From positions 1 through 48,294 of the forward strand of contig CAIQBW010000018.1 in NCBI GenBank assembly GCA_903870165.1: DNA of 48,294 nt. The letters are read 5' to 3'. The stretch's first letter is position 1; the number at the start of each line of letters is the position of its first letter. This DNA is from an uncultured Methylophilaceae bacterium. GTDB taxonomy: Bacteria; Pseudomonadota; Gammaproteobacteria; Burkholderiales; Methylophilaceae. Of the stretch, positions 5,576-14,747 are shown piece after piece. Below the pieces are notes generated by a model. That model was not told the origin of the DNA. It saw only the letters and a program-made list of their open reading frames with translations, and made no database searches. A program made the position numbers and the translations under genes.

Positions 5576-7237
5576 ATGAATATTCAAGCACTTTTAAGCC
5601 ATGCTCTTCAGCTATGTCAACAAGGGAGCTTTGTTGAAGCAAAGAATATTTATTCAAAATTACAAAAAACTATTCCTAATAATTCACAATTACTAACAAA
5701 TTTAGGTACCGTTGAACTCAAGCTAGGTAATTATTTGTTAGGTATAGAGTTATTGCGTAAATCTACAAGGCTAAACCCGAATCAATTAGTCGCGCTTTTA
5801 AACTTGGGCAATGCACTTCTGGAGCAAGCTTGTTATGAGGAGTCGTTAGAATTTTATAATAAGTGCATTTTATTAAATTCAAACTATGCAATTGCCTACT
5901 ACAATCGTGGGAGGCTATTTAGTCTTTTAAATGAATATAAGAAGGCTGTGACTGATTATAAGAAGGCTATTTCAATCGATCCGGGGAATCTGATTGCATA
6001 TAACAATCTTGGTTTTGCTTTAAATAAATTAAAGTTTAATCAAGAAGCAATTGAATGCTACGATTATTTGATTAGATTAAATCCCAACTTCTCTGAGGTT
6101 TACCTTAATCGTGGCGTGGCCTTTCATGATTTAAAGAAGTATGATGAAGCGCTGTTGGATTATGATAAGGCAATTTTGCTAAAGCCTGATTACGCTGAAG
6201 CTTACTCCAATAGGGGCAACACATTGTATTGTTTGGGTCGGTATGATGAAGCGTTGTTGGATTATGACAAGGCAATTTTGCTGAAGCCTGATTACGCTGA
6301 AGCCTATTTCTATAAATCACTAATTAAACTTTTATTTTCTGAGTATATTGAGGGATGGCAACTTTATGAGTCGCGATGGAAGGAGGGGCAGTTAAAAAAT
6401 AAACTTAGGGTTTACAGTAAGCCTTCATGGCTAGGAGAAGAATCTCTCGATGGCAAAACCATATTGATTTATCCTGAGCAAGGCTATGGAGACTTGATTC
6501 AATTTTGCCGCTACGTACCTCTTTTGGAAAAAATGGGAGCAAAAGTCATTTTAGAAACGCCAGCCTCGCTTGTGGAGTTAATGGAAAGTTTATCGCCCAC
6601 ACTTACTGTCATAAAAGCAGGTGAAGCATTACCTGCTTTTGATTTTGTATGTCCTATGATGAGTTTGCCTTTAGCACTTAAAACAACATTACAAACAATC
6701 CCTGCAAACATTCCTTACCTAAGCGTCAGTGATAGTAAAAGGCAACTATGGAAAGAAATATTGGGCAAAAAAACCAAGCCAAGAGTTGGAATTGTTTGGT
6801 CGGGATCTGTTGAGCATAAGAATGACCATAATCGTAGCTTAGACTTTAAATGCTTACGCCCAATTCTTGAGTTGCCATTTGAGTTTCATTCCATACAAAA
6901 AGAGGTTAGAGACTCAGATCTAGATGCTTTAAATAAAAATAAACACATATATCAACATAACAATCAGCTCGAAAGCTTTTTAGATACTGCTGCAATTATT
7001 CAAGAAATGGACTTGATTATCTCTGTTGATACTTCCGTTTCTCATTTAGCAGGTGCGCTAGGTAAGAAATTGTTTATTCTTTTGCCATTCTCACCGGACT
7101 TTCGTTGGATGCTGCATAGGGATGATAGCCCTTGGTACAGGACAGCAACTCTTTTTAGGCAGTCTAAAAACAACTCTTGGGAGGAGGTTATTTTTAAGTT
7201 GATTGAAGAGTTGAAATATTTTTTCAAAACCAATTAA
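5576..7237 (+). CDS. TPR protein with GT9-like glycosyltransferase domain
   Basis: About the first 270 of 553 residues are tetratricopeptide repeats, for example YDEALLDYDKAILLKPDYAE, which occurs almost identically twice in a row. The C-terminal part has the heptosyltransferase/GT9-like pattern of TPR-linked transferases: YPEQGYGDLIQFCRYVPLLE, a GIVWSGS motif and a final SVDTSVSHLAGALGKK...SPDFRWM segment. Such proteins are taken to transfer sugars to proteins or envelope glycans; the substrate here is unknown. The start is 6 bases after the lipoprotein stop. Codon use looks more AT-rich than in the core genes to the right. The paralogue at 7447-8829 faces it on the other strand. Confidence 0.8.
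   Translation: MNIQALLSHALQLCQQGSFVEAKNIYSKLQKTIPNNSQLLTNLGTVELKLGNYLLGIELLRKSTRLNPNQLVALLNLGNALLEQACYEESLEFYNKCILLNSNYAIAYYNRGRLFSLLNEYKKAVTDYKKAISIDPGNLIAYNNLGFALNKLKFNQEAIECYDYLIRLNPNFSEVYLNRGVAFHDLKKYDEALLDYDKAILLKPDYAEAYSNRGNTLYCLGRYDEALLDYDKAILLKPDYAEAYFYKSLIKLLFSEYIEGWQLYESRWKEGQLKNKLRVYSKPSWLGEESLDGKTILIYPEQGYGDLIQFCRYVPLLEKMGAKVILETPASLVELMESLSPTLTVIKAGEALPAFDFVCPMMSLPLALKTTLQTIPANIPYLSVSDSKRQLWKEILGKKTKPRVGIVWSGSVEHKNDHNRSLDFKCLRPILELPFEFHSIQKEVRDSDLDALNKNKHIYQHNNQLESFLDTAAIIQEMDLIISVDTSVSHLAGALGKKLFILLPFSPDFRWMLHRDDSPWYRTATLFRQSKNNSWEEVIFKLIEELKYFFKTN
6140..6310 (+). repeat. Tandem 102-bp TPR duplication
   Basis: The stretch starting TATGATGAAGCG at 6140 recurs at 6242, and about 70 bases of each unit are nearly identical. 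The period of 102 bases equals one 34-residue TPR, so a repeat was recently duplicated in frame inside the gene. Confidence 0.85.
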
Positions 7238-7306
7238 ATAGTTTTTTATAAATTAGAATTTCCAATAAATTAAAAATATGTATTTTAGTCTTGATTAGGA
7301 GAATAG

Positions 7307-7420
7307 CCCAATTGCTATGACCTCGCTAAACAACTCTGCCAAAATGGCTATGCGCTAAAAGAGCTTACTCAAAGTCCAGTAGGCGGTAATTATGCGTTGG
7401 TGTTTCAGTGTGATAAGTAA
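7307..7420 (+). pseudogene. Broken third copy of the Cys-rich lipoprotein gene
   Basis: The plus strand reads P-NCYDLAKQLC-QNGYALKELTQSPVGG-NYALVFQCDK then TAA. This aligns with the last third of the lipoprotein at 5309-5569 and keeps three of its cysteines. The Trp codon before the Pro is a stop (TAG), and no signal peptide or start precedes it. It is a remnant left beside the TPR gene, so the TPR gene lies between two copies of this family. Confidence 0.85.
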
Positions 7421-7446
7421 ATATAGCCCTGTTAAGCAGGATATTT

Positions 7447-8829
7447 TTATATTAAGAATATTCTTTTGAGTTTGTGAGTGGTTTGGTTAATCACATCCGA
7501 CCAATCCCCAATTTTTTTACTGCGAAATAGCTCAATATCTGGATACCAAGGGCTATCTTTTTCATTGAGCATCCAACGGTAATCCGCCGAATAGGGCAAC
7601 AGTATCCAAGTTTTATGGCCTAATGCGCCTGCTAAATGGGCAACAGAAGTACACACCGAAATCACTACATCCATTTCTTGAATCAGCGCGGCGGTGTCTG
7701 CAAAGTCGCGTAATTCATCTTTATGGCAATGCAGTTGATTCAAGCTTTCCAAGATTGCCTGATCTTCTGGCCGAATGTCTTTTTGTAACACATGAAATTC
7801 AAATGGTAATTCAAACAGTGGCGTGAGTTGTTCAAGCGGAATATTGCGTCTTGCGCATAGATTATTATCTATTTTGTTGGTCATCGAGCCAGACCACACG
7901 ATGCCAGTCCTTGGCTTAGTTTTTGTGCCTAATTTTGCTTGCCAGTATTGCTTTTTATCATCGTTCACCTTGAGGTAAGGGGTTCTGGCTGGGATTGTTT
8001 TTACCGTGGTATTGAGTGCAAGCGGTAAACTCATGATGGGGCAAACAATATCAAAAGCTGGCAATGGTTCACCTTGTTTAATGACGGTTACTGTGGGCGA
8101 CAAAGTTGCCATCAATTCCACAAGTGAAGCTGGTGCTTCCAACACCACTTTTGCGCCTAATTTTTCGAGCATTGGCACATAACGGCAAAATTGGATTAAA
8201 TCGCCAAAGCCTTGTTCGGGATGAATCAATATCGTTTTGCCAGCAATTGACTCATCGCCCAGCCATTTGGGTTGTACATATTTCCTAGGTTCACCACGCT
8301 CAACACATTGCCATCCCCATTCGTATTCTTTCCAGCCTTGTTCGTATTCGCCGAGCAAAATATGGGTAAGCGCTTTATTCCAATGGGCAGATGGAATATT
8401 GGGTTGTAAGGCGAGTGCGCTTTCAAAACTAGCAATCGCTGTATTGTATTGTTTTAAATCTTTCAAGGTATTGCCGCGATTAATCAGCGCATTGATATCT
8501 TGCGGATTGAGCTTGAGCGTTTGGTTGTAGCAATCTAGCGCTTCATCTAAGCGGGTAAGTTTTTGCAATTCCACCGCCATGTTGAAGAGCGCGGATGGTT
8601 GGTTGGAGTTGATGCTGAGTGATTTTTTAAGCTGTTGAAAACCTGCTTCTGAGCGACCTTGTTGAAGTAGCACAATCCCTAATGTGGTGAGTATTTCCAC
8701 TTGATTGGGAAAGTAGCTAAGTAAGGTTTTATACAAGCCTTCAGCATCAGCCAGCTTGCCAGCGTGATGCAGGCTTAAAGCGCGCTGATAAAGCTGATCT
8801 GGATTAAATGGTGGTTTTTTTACGCTCAT
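7447..8829 (-). CDS. TPR protein with GT9-like glycosyltransferase domain
   Basis: This 460-residue paralogue of the 5576-7237 product has about four to five TPRs (LYQRALSLHHAGKLADAEGLY, ALINRGNTLKDLKQYNTAIASF) and then the same transferase-like domain: HPEQGFGDLIQFCRYVPMLE, GIVWSGSMTNK, SVCTSVAHLAGALGHKTW and YSADYRWMLNEKDSPWY. The two C-terminal halves agree over long stretches, so they came from one gene. This copy has fewer TPRs and looks closer in base use to the chromosome. The two genes converge, with the lipoprotein remnant between them. The sugar donor and acceptor cannot be told. Confidence 0.82.
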   Translation of the reverse strand: MSVKKPPFNPDQLYQRALSLHHAGKLADAEGLYKTLLSYFPNQVEILTTLGIVLLQQGRSEAGFQQLKKSLSINSNQPSALFNMAVELQKLTRLDEALDCYNQTLKLNPQDINALINRGNTLKDLKQYNTAIASFESALALQPNIPSAHWNKALTHILLGEYEQGWKEYEWGWQCVERGEPRKYVQPKWLGDESIAGKTILIHPEQGFGDLIQFCRYVPMLEKLGAKVVLEAPASLVELMATLSPTVTVIKQGEPLPAFDIVCPIMSLPLALNTTVKTIPARTPYLKVNDDKKQYWQAKLGTKTKPRTGIVWSGSMTNKIDNNLCARRNIPLEQLTPLFELPFEFHVLQKDIRPEDQAILESLNQLHCHKDELRDFADTAALIQEMDVVISVCTSVAHLAGALGHKTWILLPYSADYRWMLNEKDSPWYPDIELFRSKKIGDWSDVINQTTHKLKRIFLI

Positions 8830-8915
8830 TTTTGCGACTCAATCGGTTATTTACAGCATCCCGAATTTTAGCATGCGGTTATACTATGCAATGTTTTCGT
8901 AATCGTGATTAAGCA

Positions 8916-10121
8916 ATGACTAAACAAGGCCGTAACGACCCATGCGCTTGTGGGAGTGGCAAAAAATTCAAGCAATGTTGCGCAAGCAAACCAGCACAAG
9001 TTGTGAGCCCACAAGCTTTAATGCAAGGCTTGCGCACGGCATGGGTGAATTTTGAAGCACAGCGTTTTGATCAAGCTAAAAACATTTGCGAACAAATCAT
9101 TAAAGCGGTGCCAGTACAGATAGATGCTATTAATTTGCTGGGCTTAATTGCCCTAAAAGATGGCGATATTGAAGCCGCTGTGACGCATTTGTCTAATGTA
9201 GTAACACGTGATGCAACTAAGCCACAATATATCGCTAATTTAGGTTTTGCATATCATGAGCAGGGTAAGCTTGATTTAGCGATTGCTGCTTATCGCAAGG
9301 CTGTTTCAATCGAACCTCGTTATTTAGATGCGCATTACAACTTACATGCGGCTTCAATTGATGCCAAAAATTTAGCGCCATCCATTGCGAGCCTTGAGGC
9401 AGTAATTCAATTAAACCCACAAGATGCGGATGCGATTTTTATGTTGGGTATGTTGCAAGATTATCAAGGCAACGCAGAAGCAGCGGAGGCTGAGTTTGCC
9501 AAAATTCAATCGGGCGATGCTTTAATCAAATCTCGGCTAGATGCTTGGCAGTATTTCAAGGGTGCAATCAAAGGAAAATTACCCCCTATCACAGGCAGTA
9601 TTCATGCGACTTTTGAGCTGGCAACACAAGCCGCCAAACTACAAGGCTCGGTGCTTGAGTTTGGTGTACGTCATGCCAACTCTACCCGCCAATTAGCCGC
9701 GCTCGCTAAACAAGACGTGCATGGTTTTGATAGCTTTGAAGGCATTCCCGAGGATTGGCATGATGAAGGAAAAGGTAGTTATTCAACACGTGGTGTTATT
9801 CCAAAAGTACCTAGCAATATTCATCTGCATGCCGGTTGGTTTGATGCTACGTTACCCAAGTTTTTAGAAACCTACACCGAGCAAGCGCGCTTAATCAATA
9901 TTGACTGCGATATTTACAGCTCGACCAAAACGGTTTTAGATTTGCTTGCGCCAAGGATAGTCAAAGGCACGGTCATTATTTTTGATGAATATATCGGAAA
10001 TCAGCATTGGCGTGAGGATGAGTACAAAGCTTTCCAAGAGGCTGTAAAAGCCTATGGCTGGAAGTATGAATATTTAGCGTTTAGCTTCTTTACTAAACAA
10101 GTGGTCGTGAGAATTTGCTGA
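8916..10121 (+). CDS. SEC-C / TPR / TylF-like methyltransferase fusion
   Basis: The 401-residue protein has three parts. Residues 6-22 form a SEC-C zinc motif (CAC...CC, Cys10, 12, 21, 22), as at the C-terminus of SecA. About 30-215 are TPRs (AIAAYRKAVSIEPRYLDAHYN). About 235-401 are a TylF/MycF-like class I methyltransferase, with VLEFGVRHANSTR as the SAM loop, GFDSFEGIPEDW, and INIDCDIYSSTK near the metal-binding acidic residues. The substrate is unknown. It may modify a peptide or sugar held by the TPRs, and its neighbours are also TPR proteins. The stop overlaps the prmC start (TGATG), so it is probably cotranscribed with it. Confidence 0.8.
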   Translation: MTKQGRNDPCACGSGKKFKQCCASKPAQVVSPQALMQGLRTAWVNFEAQRFDQAKNICEQIIKAVPVQIDAINLLGLIALKDGDIEAAVTHLSNVVTRDATKPQYIANLGFAYHEQGKLDLAIAAYRKAVSIEPRYLDAHYNLHAASIDAKNLAPSIASLEAVIQLNPQDADAIFMLGMLQDYQGNAEAAEAEFAKIQSGDALIKSRLDAWQYFKGAIKGKLPPITGSIHATFELATQAAKLQGSVLEFGVRHANSTRQLAALAKQDVHGFDSFEGIPEDWHDEGKGSYSTRGVIPKVPSNIHLHAGWFDATLPKFLETYTEQARLINIDCDIYSSTKTVLDLLAPRIVKGTVIIFDEYIGNQHWREDEYKAFQEAVKAYGWKYEYLAFSFFTKQVVVRIC

Positions 10122-10966
10122 TGCAAATTGGTGATGCGATTCGTCAAGCGGCAAAGTTAGTACAAAACCAACTTGGGCTTGAGTCAACCGAAGCCAGCTT
10201 TGAGGCCAATTTACTCTGTCAGCAAGTGTTCAGCGTGAATCGCGCGTGGTTAATCAGCCACCAAAACGATCCCCTGGAAGTCAATCAGCAAGTGGCTTTT
10301 GAGGCATTAGTGCAACGTCGATTGAGCGGTGAGCCTATCGCTTATATTGTGGGCTCGCGCGAGTTTTATGGTTTGCAACTCAAAACTACGTCTGCAACGC
10401 TTATCCCAAGGCCTGATACTGAAAGCTTAGTGGAGGCCGCTTTAGCAAAAATCCCTGAAAACTCGAATTTAGATGTGCTAGATTTAGGCACGGGCACGGG
10501 TGCTGTGGCGCTGGCAATTGCAAAAAATCGCCCACACTGCAAAGTAAGGGCTGTTGATGCTTCGAGTAGCGCTTTGAGTGTGGCTTTAGACAATGTTCAG
10601 TTTTTGAAGTTGGAAAATGTCCAGCTACTTGAAAGCAATTGGTTTTTAAATCTGCAAAACGAAAAGTTTGATGTGATTGTCAGCAATCCACCATACATCG
10701 CTCAAGATGATGTCCATCTAAAACAAGGCGATTTACGCTTTGAACCAATCTCAGCGCTGGCTTCTGGCAAAGATGGCTTGGATGATATTCGCAACATTAT
10801 TCAAGTTGCGCCGCACTATCTAAAACCAAATGGCTGGCTTATGTTAGAGCATGGTTATGACCAAGCTGAGGCGGTTAGTGCATTGTTAAGCGAACGAGGC
10901 TTTAGCCAAATTGACCATGCAAAGGACATTGCAGGTACTCTCCGCGTCACATTTGGCGCAATTTAG
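10121..10966 (+). CDS. prmC: Release factor glutamine methyltransferase PrmC
   Basis: PrmC methylates the Gln of the GGQ loop of release factors RF1 and RF2 with SAM, which improves translation termination. The 281-residue sequence has the N-terminal helical domain, the SAM loop DLGTGTGAVAL (about 121-131) and the catalytic NPPY motif (about 189-192). The length is normal. The ATG at 10121 overlaps the upstream TGA by one base; an in-frame TTG two codons earlier is less likely. A GGCGC/GCGCC hairpin covers its 3' end at about 10954-10969 without a T-run. prmC more often follows prfA, which is not seen here. Confidence 0.93.
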   Translation: MQIGDAIRQAAKLVQNQLGLESTEASFEANLLCQQVFSVNRAWLISHQNDPLEVNQQVAFEALVQRRLSGEPIAYIVGSREFYGLQLKTTSATLIPRPDTESLVEAALAKIPENSNLDVLDLGTGTGAVALAIAKNRPHCKVRAVDASSSALSVALDNVQFLKLENVQLLESNWFLNLQNEKFDVIVSNPPYIAQDDVHLKQGDLRFEPISALASGKDGLDDIRNIIQVAPHYLKPNGWLMLEHGYDQAEAVSALLSERGFSQIDHAKDIAGTLRVTFGAI

Positions 10967-10989
10967 CGCCGCCATAGTATAATCAGTGC

Positions 10990-12117
10990 ATGTCAGAAAA
11001 TTCATCCGTCGGCATTGTTGCCCCAAAAATCGCGCATTTTAATGAGCCACTAACGCTAAAAAGCGGTCAAGTGTTGCCTCAGTTCAATCTCATTTATGAG
11101 ACTTATGGCGAACTTAACGCCGACAAATCCAATGCTGTGCTGATTTGTCATGCGCTTTCTGGGCACCATCATGTGGCGGGAAAGCATAGCGAAAACGATA
11201 AGAATCCTGGCTGGTGGGATAACCTCATTGGCCCAGGTAAACCACTTGATACTAATAAATTTTTTGTGATTGGCCTCAATAATCTTGGCGGCTGTCATGG
11301 TAGCAGTGGCCCGCTCAGCACAAATCCAGATACTGATAGGCCGTGGGGCGCAAGCTTTCCAATTGTGACAGTTGAGGATTGGGTGAACTCTCAAGCACGA
11401 TTGGCTGATTATCTCGGTATTAAACAACTTGCCGCTGTGCTTGGTGGTAGTTTAGGCGGTATGCAGGCTTTGCAATGGTCAATCGCCTATCCAGAACGTA
11501 TGCGCCACGCCTTAGTGATTGCCTCAGCACCTAATTTAACTGCGCAAAATATCGCATTTAATGAAGTGGCGCGCCAAGCGATTATTACCGACCCTGAGTT
11601 CTATGAAGGTGATTATTACAATCATGGGGCTTTACCGCGTCGTGGTTTACGCATTGCCCGTATGTTGGGTCACATCACTTATTTAAGTGATGATGCGATG
11701 GGCGCGAAATTCGGGCGAAAATTGCGCGATGGTAATATCAAATATGGCTTTGATGTTGAGTTTGAGATGGAGTCTTACTTGCGCTATCAAGGCGATAAAT
11801 TCGCCGGCGAGTTTGATGCCAACACTTATTTGCGCATGACTCGCGCTTTGGATTATTTTGATCCAGCTTTGGAATATGGTGGTGATTTGTCAGCAGCTTT
11901 AGCTCAAGTCACAGCCGACTTTTTGGTTGTTTCGTTCACCAGCGATTGGCGTTTTTCGCCAGCCCGTTCCCGCGAAATTGTCAAAGCGTTGCTCGATAAT
12001 GAGCTTTCGGTGAGCTACGCCGAAGTCACTGCGGCACATGGCCACGATGCCTTCTTAATGCCTGACGCGCATTATCACAATATCATGCGTGCTTACTTTG
12101 GAAAGATTGAGGTGTGA
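10990..12117 (+). CDS. metX: Homoserine O-acyltransferase MetX
   Basis: MetX acylates homoserine with acetyl- or succinyl-CoA, the first committed step of methionine synthesis. The 375-residue protein is an alpha/beta-hydrolase with the nucleophile elbow GGSLGG (Ser154), the acid Asp319 (SDWRFSP) and His352 (AHGHDAF). I cannot tell acetyl from succinyl specificity by eye. It is followed by metW with a 1-base gap, the usual pair in betaproteobacteria. A TATAAT lies at 10978-10983, only 6 bases before the ATG, so a transcript starting from it would be almost leaderless; no -35 is clear. Confidence 0.95.
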   Translation: MSENSSVGIVAPKIAHFNEPLTLKSGQVLPQFNLIYETYGELNADKSNAVLICHALSGHHHVAGKHSENDKNPGWWDNLIGPGKPLDTNKFFVIGLNNLGGCHGSSGPLSTNPDTDRPWGASFPIVTVEDWVNSQARLADYLGIKQLAAVLGGSLGGMQALQWSIAYPERMRHALVIASAPNLTAQNIAFNEVARQAIITDPEFYEGDYYNHGALPRRGLRIARMLGHITYLSDDAMGAKFGRKLRDGNIKYGFDVEFEMESYLRYQGDKFAGEFDANTYLRMTRALDYFDPALEYGGDLSAALAQVTADFLVVSFTSDWRFSPARSREIVKALLDNELSVSYAEVTAAHGHDAFLMPDAHYHNIMRAYFGKIEV

Positions 12118-12118
12118 T

Positions 12119-12739
12119 ATGGGAAATCTAGAAAAAAATATCGCGCTCAATGCTGAAAATCGTGCCGACTTTGCATTAATCGCAAAATGGATTGCGCCAA
12201 ATGCCAAGGTGCTGGATTTAGGTTGTGGCGATGGTGCTTTGCTCACTAAACTCCGTAAAACACACAACGTACGTGCTTATGGCGTAGAAAAAGATGATGC
12301 TAACTGGCTAAGGGCAATGAATAACGGAATTGATGTCATTCAGATGGACTTGGAGTCAGGTTTGTCTGGCTTTGAAGCACAATCTTTTGATGTGGTCATT
12401 TTGTCGCAGACCTTGCAAGCTGTGCTGAATACTGAAGCGATTGTGAAAGAGATGCTACGAGTTGGTCGCGAAGTGATTGTGACTTTCCCTAATTTTGGCT
12501 ACTGGCGTTATCGTTTTCAATTGGCGCTTAGCGGTCACATGCCTGTGTCTGACACTTTGCCTTATCAATGGTACGACACCCCCAACGTCCATTTATGTAC
12601 GATTCAAGATTTTGATGAATTTTGTCGTAAAAGTGATATTGTCATCCAAGAGCGTTTGGTGCTGACGGATAAAGAGGCTGTGCACTTTATGCCAAATATG
12701 ATGGGCGCTTTGGCGATGTACCGACTGCGATCTAAATAA
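12119..12739 (+). CDS. metW: Methionine biosynthesis protein MetW
   Basis: This 206-residue class I methyltransferase-fold protein has the SAM loop VLDLGCGDGALL (about 29-40) and the MetW-type segment FPNFGYWRYRFQLALSGHMPVS. MetW works together with MetX and is needed for or stimulates homoserine acylation in several proteobacteria. I chose the ATG at 12119, which has GAGGTG seven bases upstream inside the metX end; the frame opens earlier at 12089 but overlaps metX. Its 3' end overlaps the convergent membrane-protein gene by 8 bases. Confidence 0.93.
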   Translation: MGNLEKNIALNAENRADFALIAKWIAPNAKVLDLGCGDGALLTKLRKTHNVRAYGVEKDDANWLRAMNNGIDVIQMDLESGLSGFEAQSFDVVILSQTLQAVLNTEAIVKEMLRVGREVIVTFPNFGYWRYRFQLALSGHMPVSDTLPYQWYDTPNVHLCTIQDFDEFCRKSDIVIQERLVLTDKEAVHFMPNMMGALAMYRLRSK

Positions 12740-13394
12740 TTCTTAGCAAGCCTACTAGACCAAAACCTAAGACCAGTAAGCCGCTGGTACGTCTCACCCA
12801 AATATTTTGTAATACAGCCTTGAGCCTAACGGCGGCCATACCCATCGTGAGCAAAGCAGGTAAAGTCCCAAGCCCAAAAGCCAACATCAGCAAACCGCCA
12901 TTGATAGCATTTCCCGTTGCAATTGCTGCAATTACGACGCTATAAACCAAGCCACATGGCAGCCATCCCCACAAACTTCCCAAGAGAAATGCTTGCTTTA
13001 AATTTTGCACAGGGATGAAGCGCTTTGAGTAAGGGTGTAGGATTTTCCAGACGACTTGTCCAGCGCTTTCTAAATAAGTCACACCATGCCAAATGCCAGC
13101 TAAATAAAGGCCAAGCGTAATCAGTATTAAACTACTGATGCCGTATAAAACGTGTTGTATTGGTAGAACGTGCTCAAGAAAAAAGCTAGAAGCACCAACC
13201 AACCCAGCAATCACGCCAGCTACGGTGTAACTTAAAATTCGCCCAGCGTTATAAGCAAACAAAAAAGGCGCTTTGGATTTGCTTGGATGTAAGTGCATAC
13301 TTACAGCACCAACTATGCCTCCACACATGCCGACACAATGCCCGCCGCCAAGCAGTCCGACCAAAACAGCACTCATTAAACTTAATTCAATCAT
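12732..13394 (-). CDS. COG2836 (SafE/DsbD-like) membrane protein
   Basis: This 220-residue protein has about six membrane segments and the signature GGGHCVGMCGGIVGA at residues 15-29, shared by the sulfite-exporter-like/DsbD_2 family often found near cytochrome oxidase maturation genes. The two cysteines could take part in redox or metal transfer across the membrane. Family members are linked to heavy-metal transport and cbb3 oxidase assembly, but no such genes are nearby, so the substrate stays open. It converges on metW and diverges from ampG, with 47 bases between the two starts. Confidence 0.78.
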   Translation of the reverse strand: MIELSLMSAVLVGLLGGGHCVGMCGGIVGAVSMHLHPSKSKAPFLFAYNAGRILSYTVAGVIAGLVGASSFFLEHVLPIQHVLYGISSLILITLGLYLAGIWHGVTYLESAGQVVWKILHPYSKRFIPVQNLKQAFLLGSLWGWLPCGLVYSVVIAAIATGNAINGGLLMLAFGLGTLPALLTMGMAAVRLKAVLQNIWVRRTSGLLVLGFGLVGLLRII

Positions 13395-13441
13395 GTCGAT
13401 ATTGTGGCATGAGTCGATACTTTTCGGGTAATGTTGAGTCT

Positions 13442-14701
13442 ATGAAAAATAACCCAAGTTTTTTACAAGCCATGCTCAATAAGCACATATTGATTTGTAT
13501 TTTTACAGGCTTTAGCTCAGGCCTGCCGCTTTATATTCTGATTAGCTTGCTTCCGGCTTGGTTCAAAAGCGAAGGCGTCTCGCTCAAAGAAATCGGTTTG
13601 TTTGCGCTGATTGGTCTGCCATTTACTTGGAAATTTATTTGGGCGCCTTTGTTTGACAGGTTTATACCGACGCTTGGCCGCCGCCGCGGATGGTTACTTA
13701 TCACGCAAGTTGGTTTGCTTATCACCTTGCCTATTTTTGGATTTTTTCATCCGCAATTGGATATCCGCACGATTGCTTTTTTCTGTGTTTTGGTGGCGTT
13801 TTTAAGTGCCAGCCAAGACGTGGTGCTTGATGCCTACCGCCGTGAATTATTGCCTGACGTTGAGCTTGGGCTTGGTAATGCAGTGCATGTGAATGCCTAC
13901 AAAATTGCTAGCTTGGTGCCGGGCTCGTTGTCTTTAATATTGGCGGACCACATGGATTGGTCTAGTGTCTTTATGATAACGGCTTTGTTTATGTTGCCAG
14001 GTCTAGTGATGACTTTGTTAATCACAGAGCCTACGCTTAAAAATGTTTCACCAAAAACCTTACGTGCTGCAGTGGTTGAGCCGTTTCAGGAGTTTATTGC
14101 TCGCAATGGATTGAAAAGTGCGCTCACCGTTTTACTTTTTATCTTTTTGTATAAATTGGGCGATAGCATGGCTACCGCTTTGGCGACGCCGTTTTATCTT
14201 GAGATGGGCTTTAGTAAAACTGAAATTGGCCTAGTCGCAAAAAATGCAGGACTTTGGCCTAGCGTAATAGGCGGCATGTTGGGTGGAATTTGGATGATGC
14301 GCTTAGGCATTAACCGTGCACTTTGGATTTTTGGTGCTGTGCAAATGCTGGCCATTTTGGGCTTCGCTTGGCTGGCAATGGTCGGCCATAGTTTGCCTTG
14401 GCTAGCCTTGGTGATTGGTTTAGAAGCTTTGGGCGTTGGTCTCGGCACGGCGGCATTTGTGGCTTATATCGCTCAAACCACCAATCCACTTTACACGGCA
14501 ACGCAATTTGCTTTATTCACTAGCCTCGCTGCGGTGCCACGCACGTTCGCCAATGCGGCAACGGGATATTTGGTGGAGTATTTTGGTTGGGTGCACTTTT
14601 TCGTGTTGTGTTTTGTTTTAGCCATTCCGGGAATGTTGTTGCTGTTAAAAGTTGCGCCTTGGAAAACCGCACCTAGCAACACGATTAATGGGAATGTGTA
14701 A
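13442..14701 (+). CDS. ampG: AmpG-type muropeptide permease (MFS)
   Basis: AmpG imports anhydro-muropeptides for cell-wall recycling and, in some bacteria, signals beta-lactamase induction. The 419-residue protein has about 12 membrane helices and the family features GFSSGLPLYILISLLPAW near the start, TWKFIWAPLFDR in the second segment and SASQDVVLDAYRRELL in the fourth/fifth. I chose the ATG at 13442; the frame opens at 13283 but that part overlaps the divergent gene and has no hydrophobic character. The gene is followed by fmdB after 46 bases. Confidence 0.9.
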   Translation: MKNNPSFLQAMLNKHILICIFTGFSSGLPLYILISLLPAWFKSEGVSLKEIGLFALIGLPFTWKFIWAPLFDRFIPTLGRRRGWLLITQVGLLITLPIFGFFHPQLDIRTIAFFCVLVAFLSASQDVVLDAYRRELLPDVELGLGNAVHVNAYKIASLVPGSLSLILADHMDWSSVFMITALFMLPGLVMTLLITEPTLKNVSPKTLRAAVVEPFQEFIARNGLKSALTVLLFIFLYKLGDSMATALATPFYLEMGFSKTEIGLVAKNAGLWPSVIGGMLGGIWMMRLGINRALWIFGAVQMLAILGFAWLAMVGHSLPWLALVIGLEALGVGLGTAAFVAYIAQTTNPLYTATQFALFTSLAAVPRTFANAATGYLVEYFGWVHFFVLCFVLAIPGMLLLLKVAPWKTAPSNTINGNV

Positions 14702-14747
14702 GCCCTTCTGTTCGGGTATAATTCTCTTTTTTGAGTAGGAGTGCGAT

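Noticed and set aside
11056-11427. 123-codon reverse-strand frame opposite metX
   Set aside because: It lies fully inside a well-supported gene and shows no domain or start signal.
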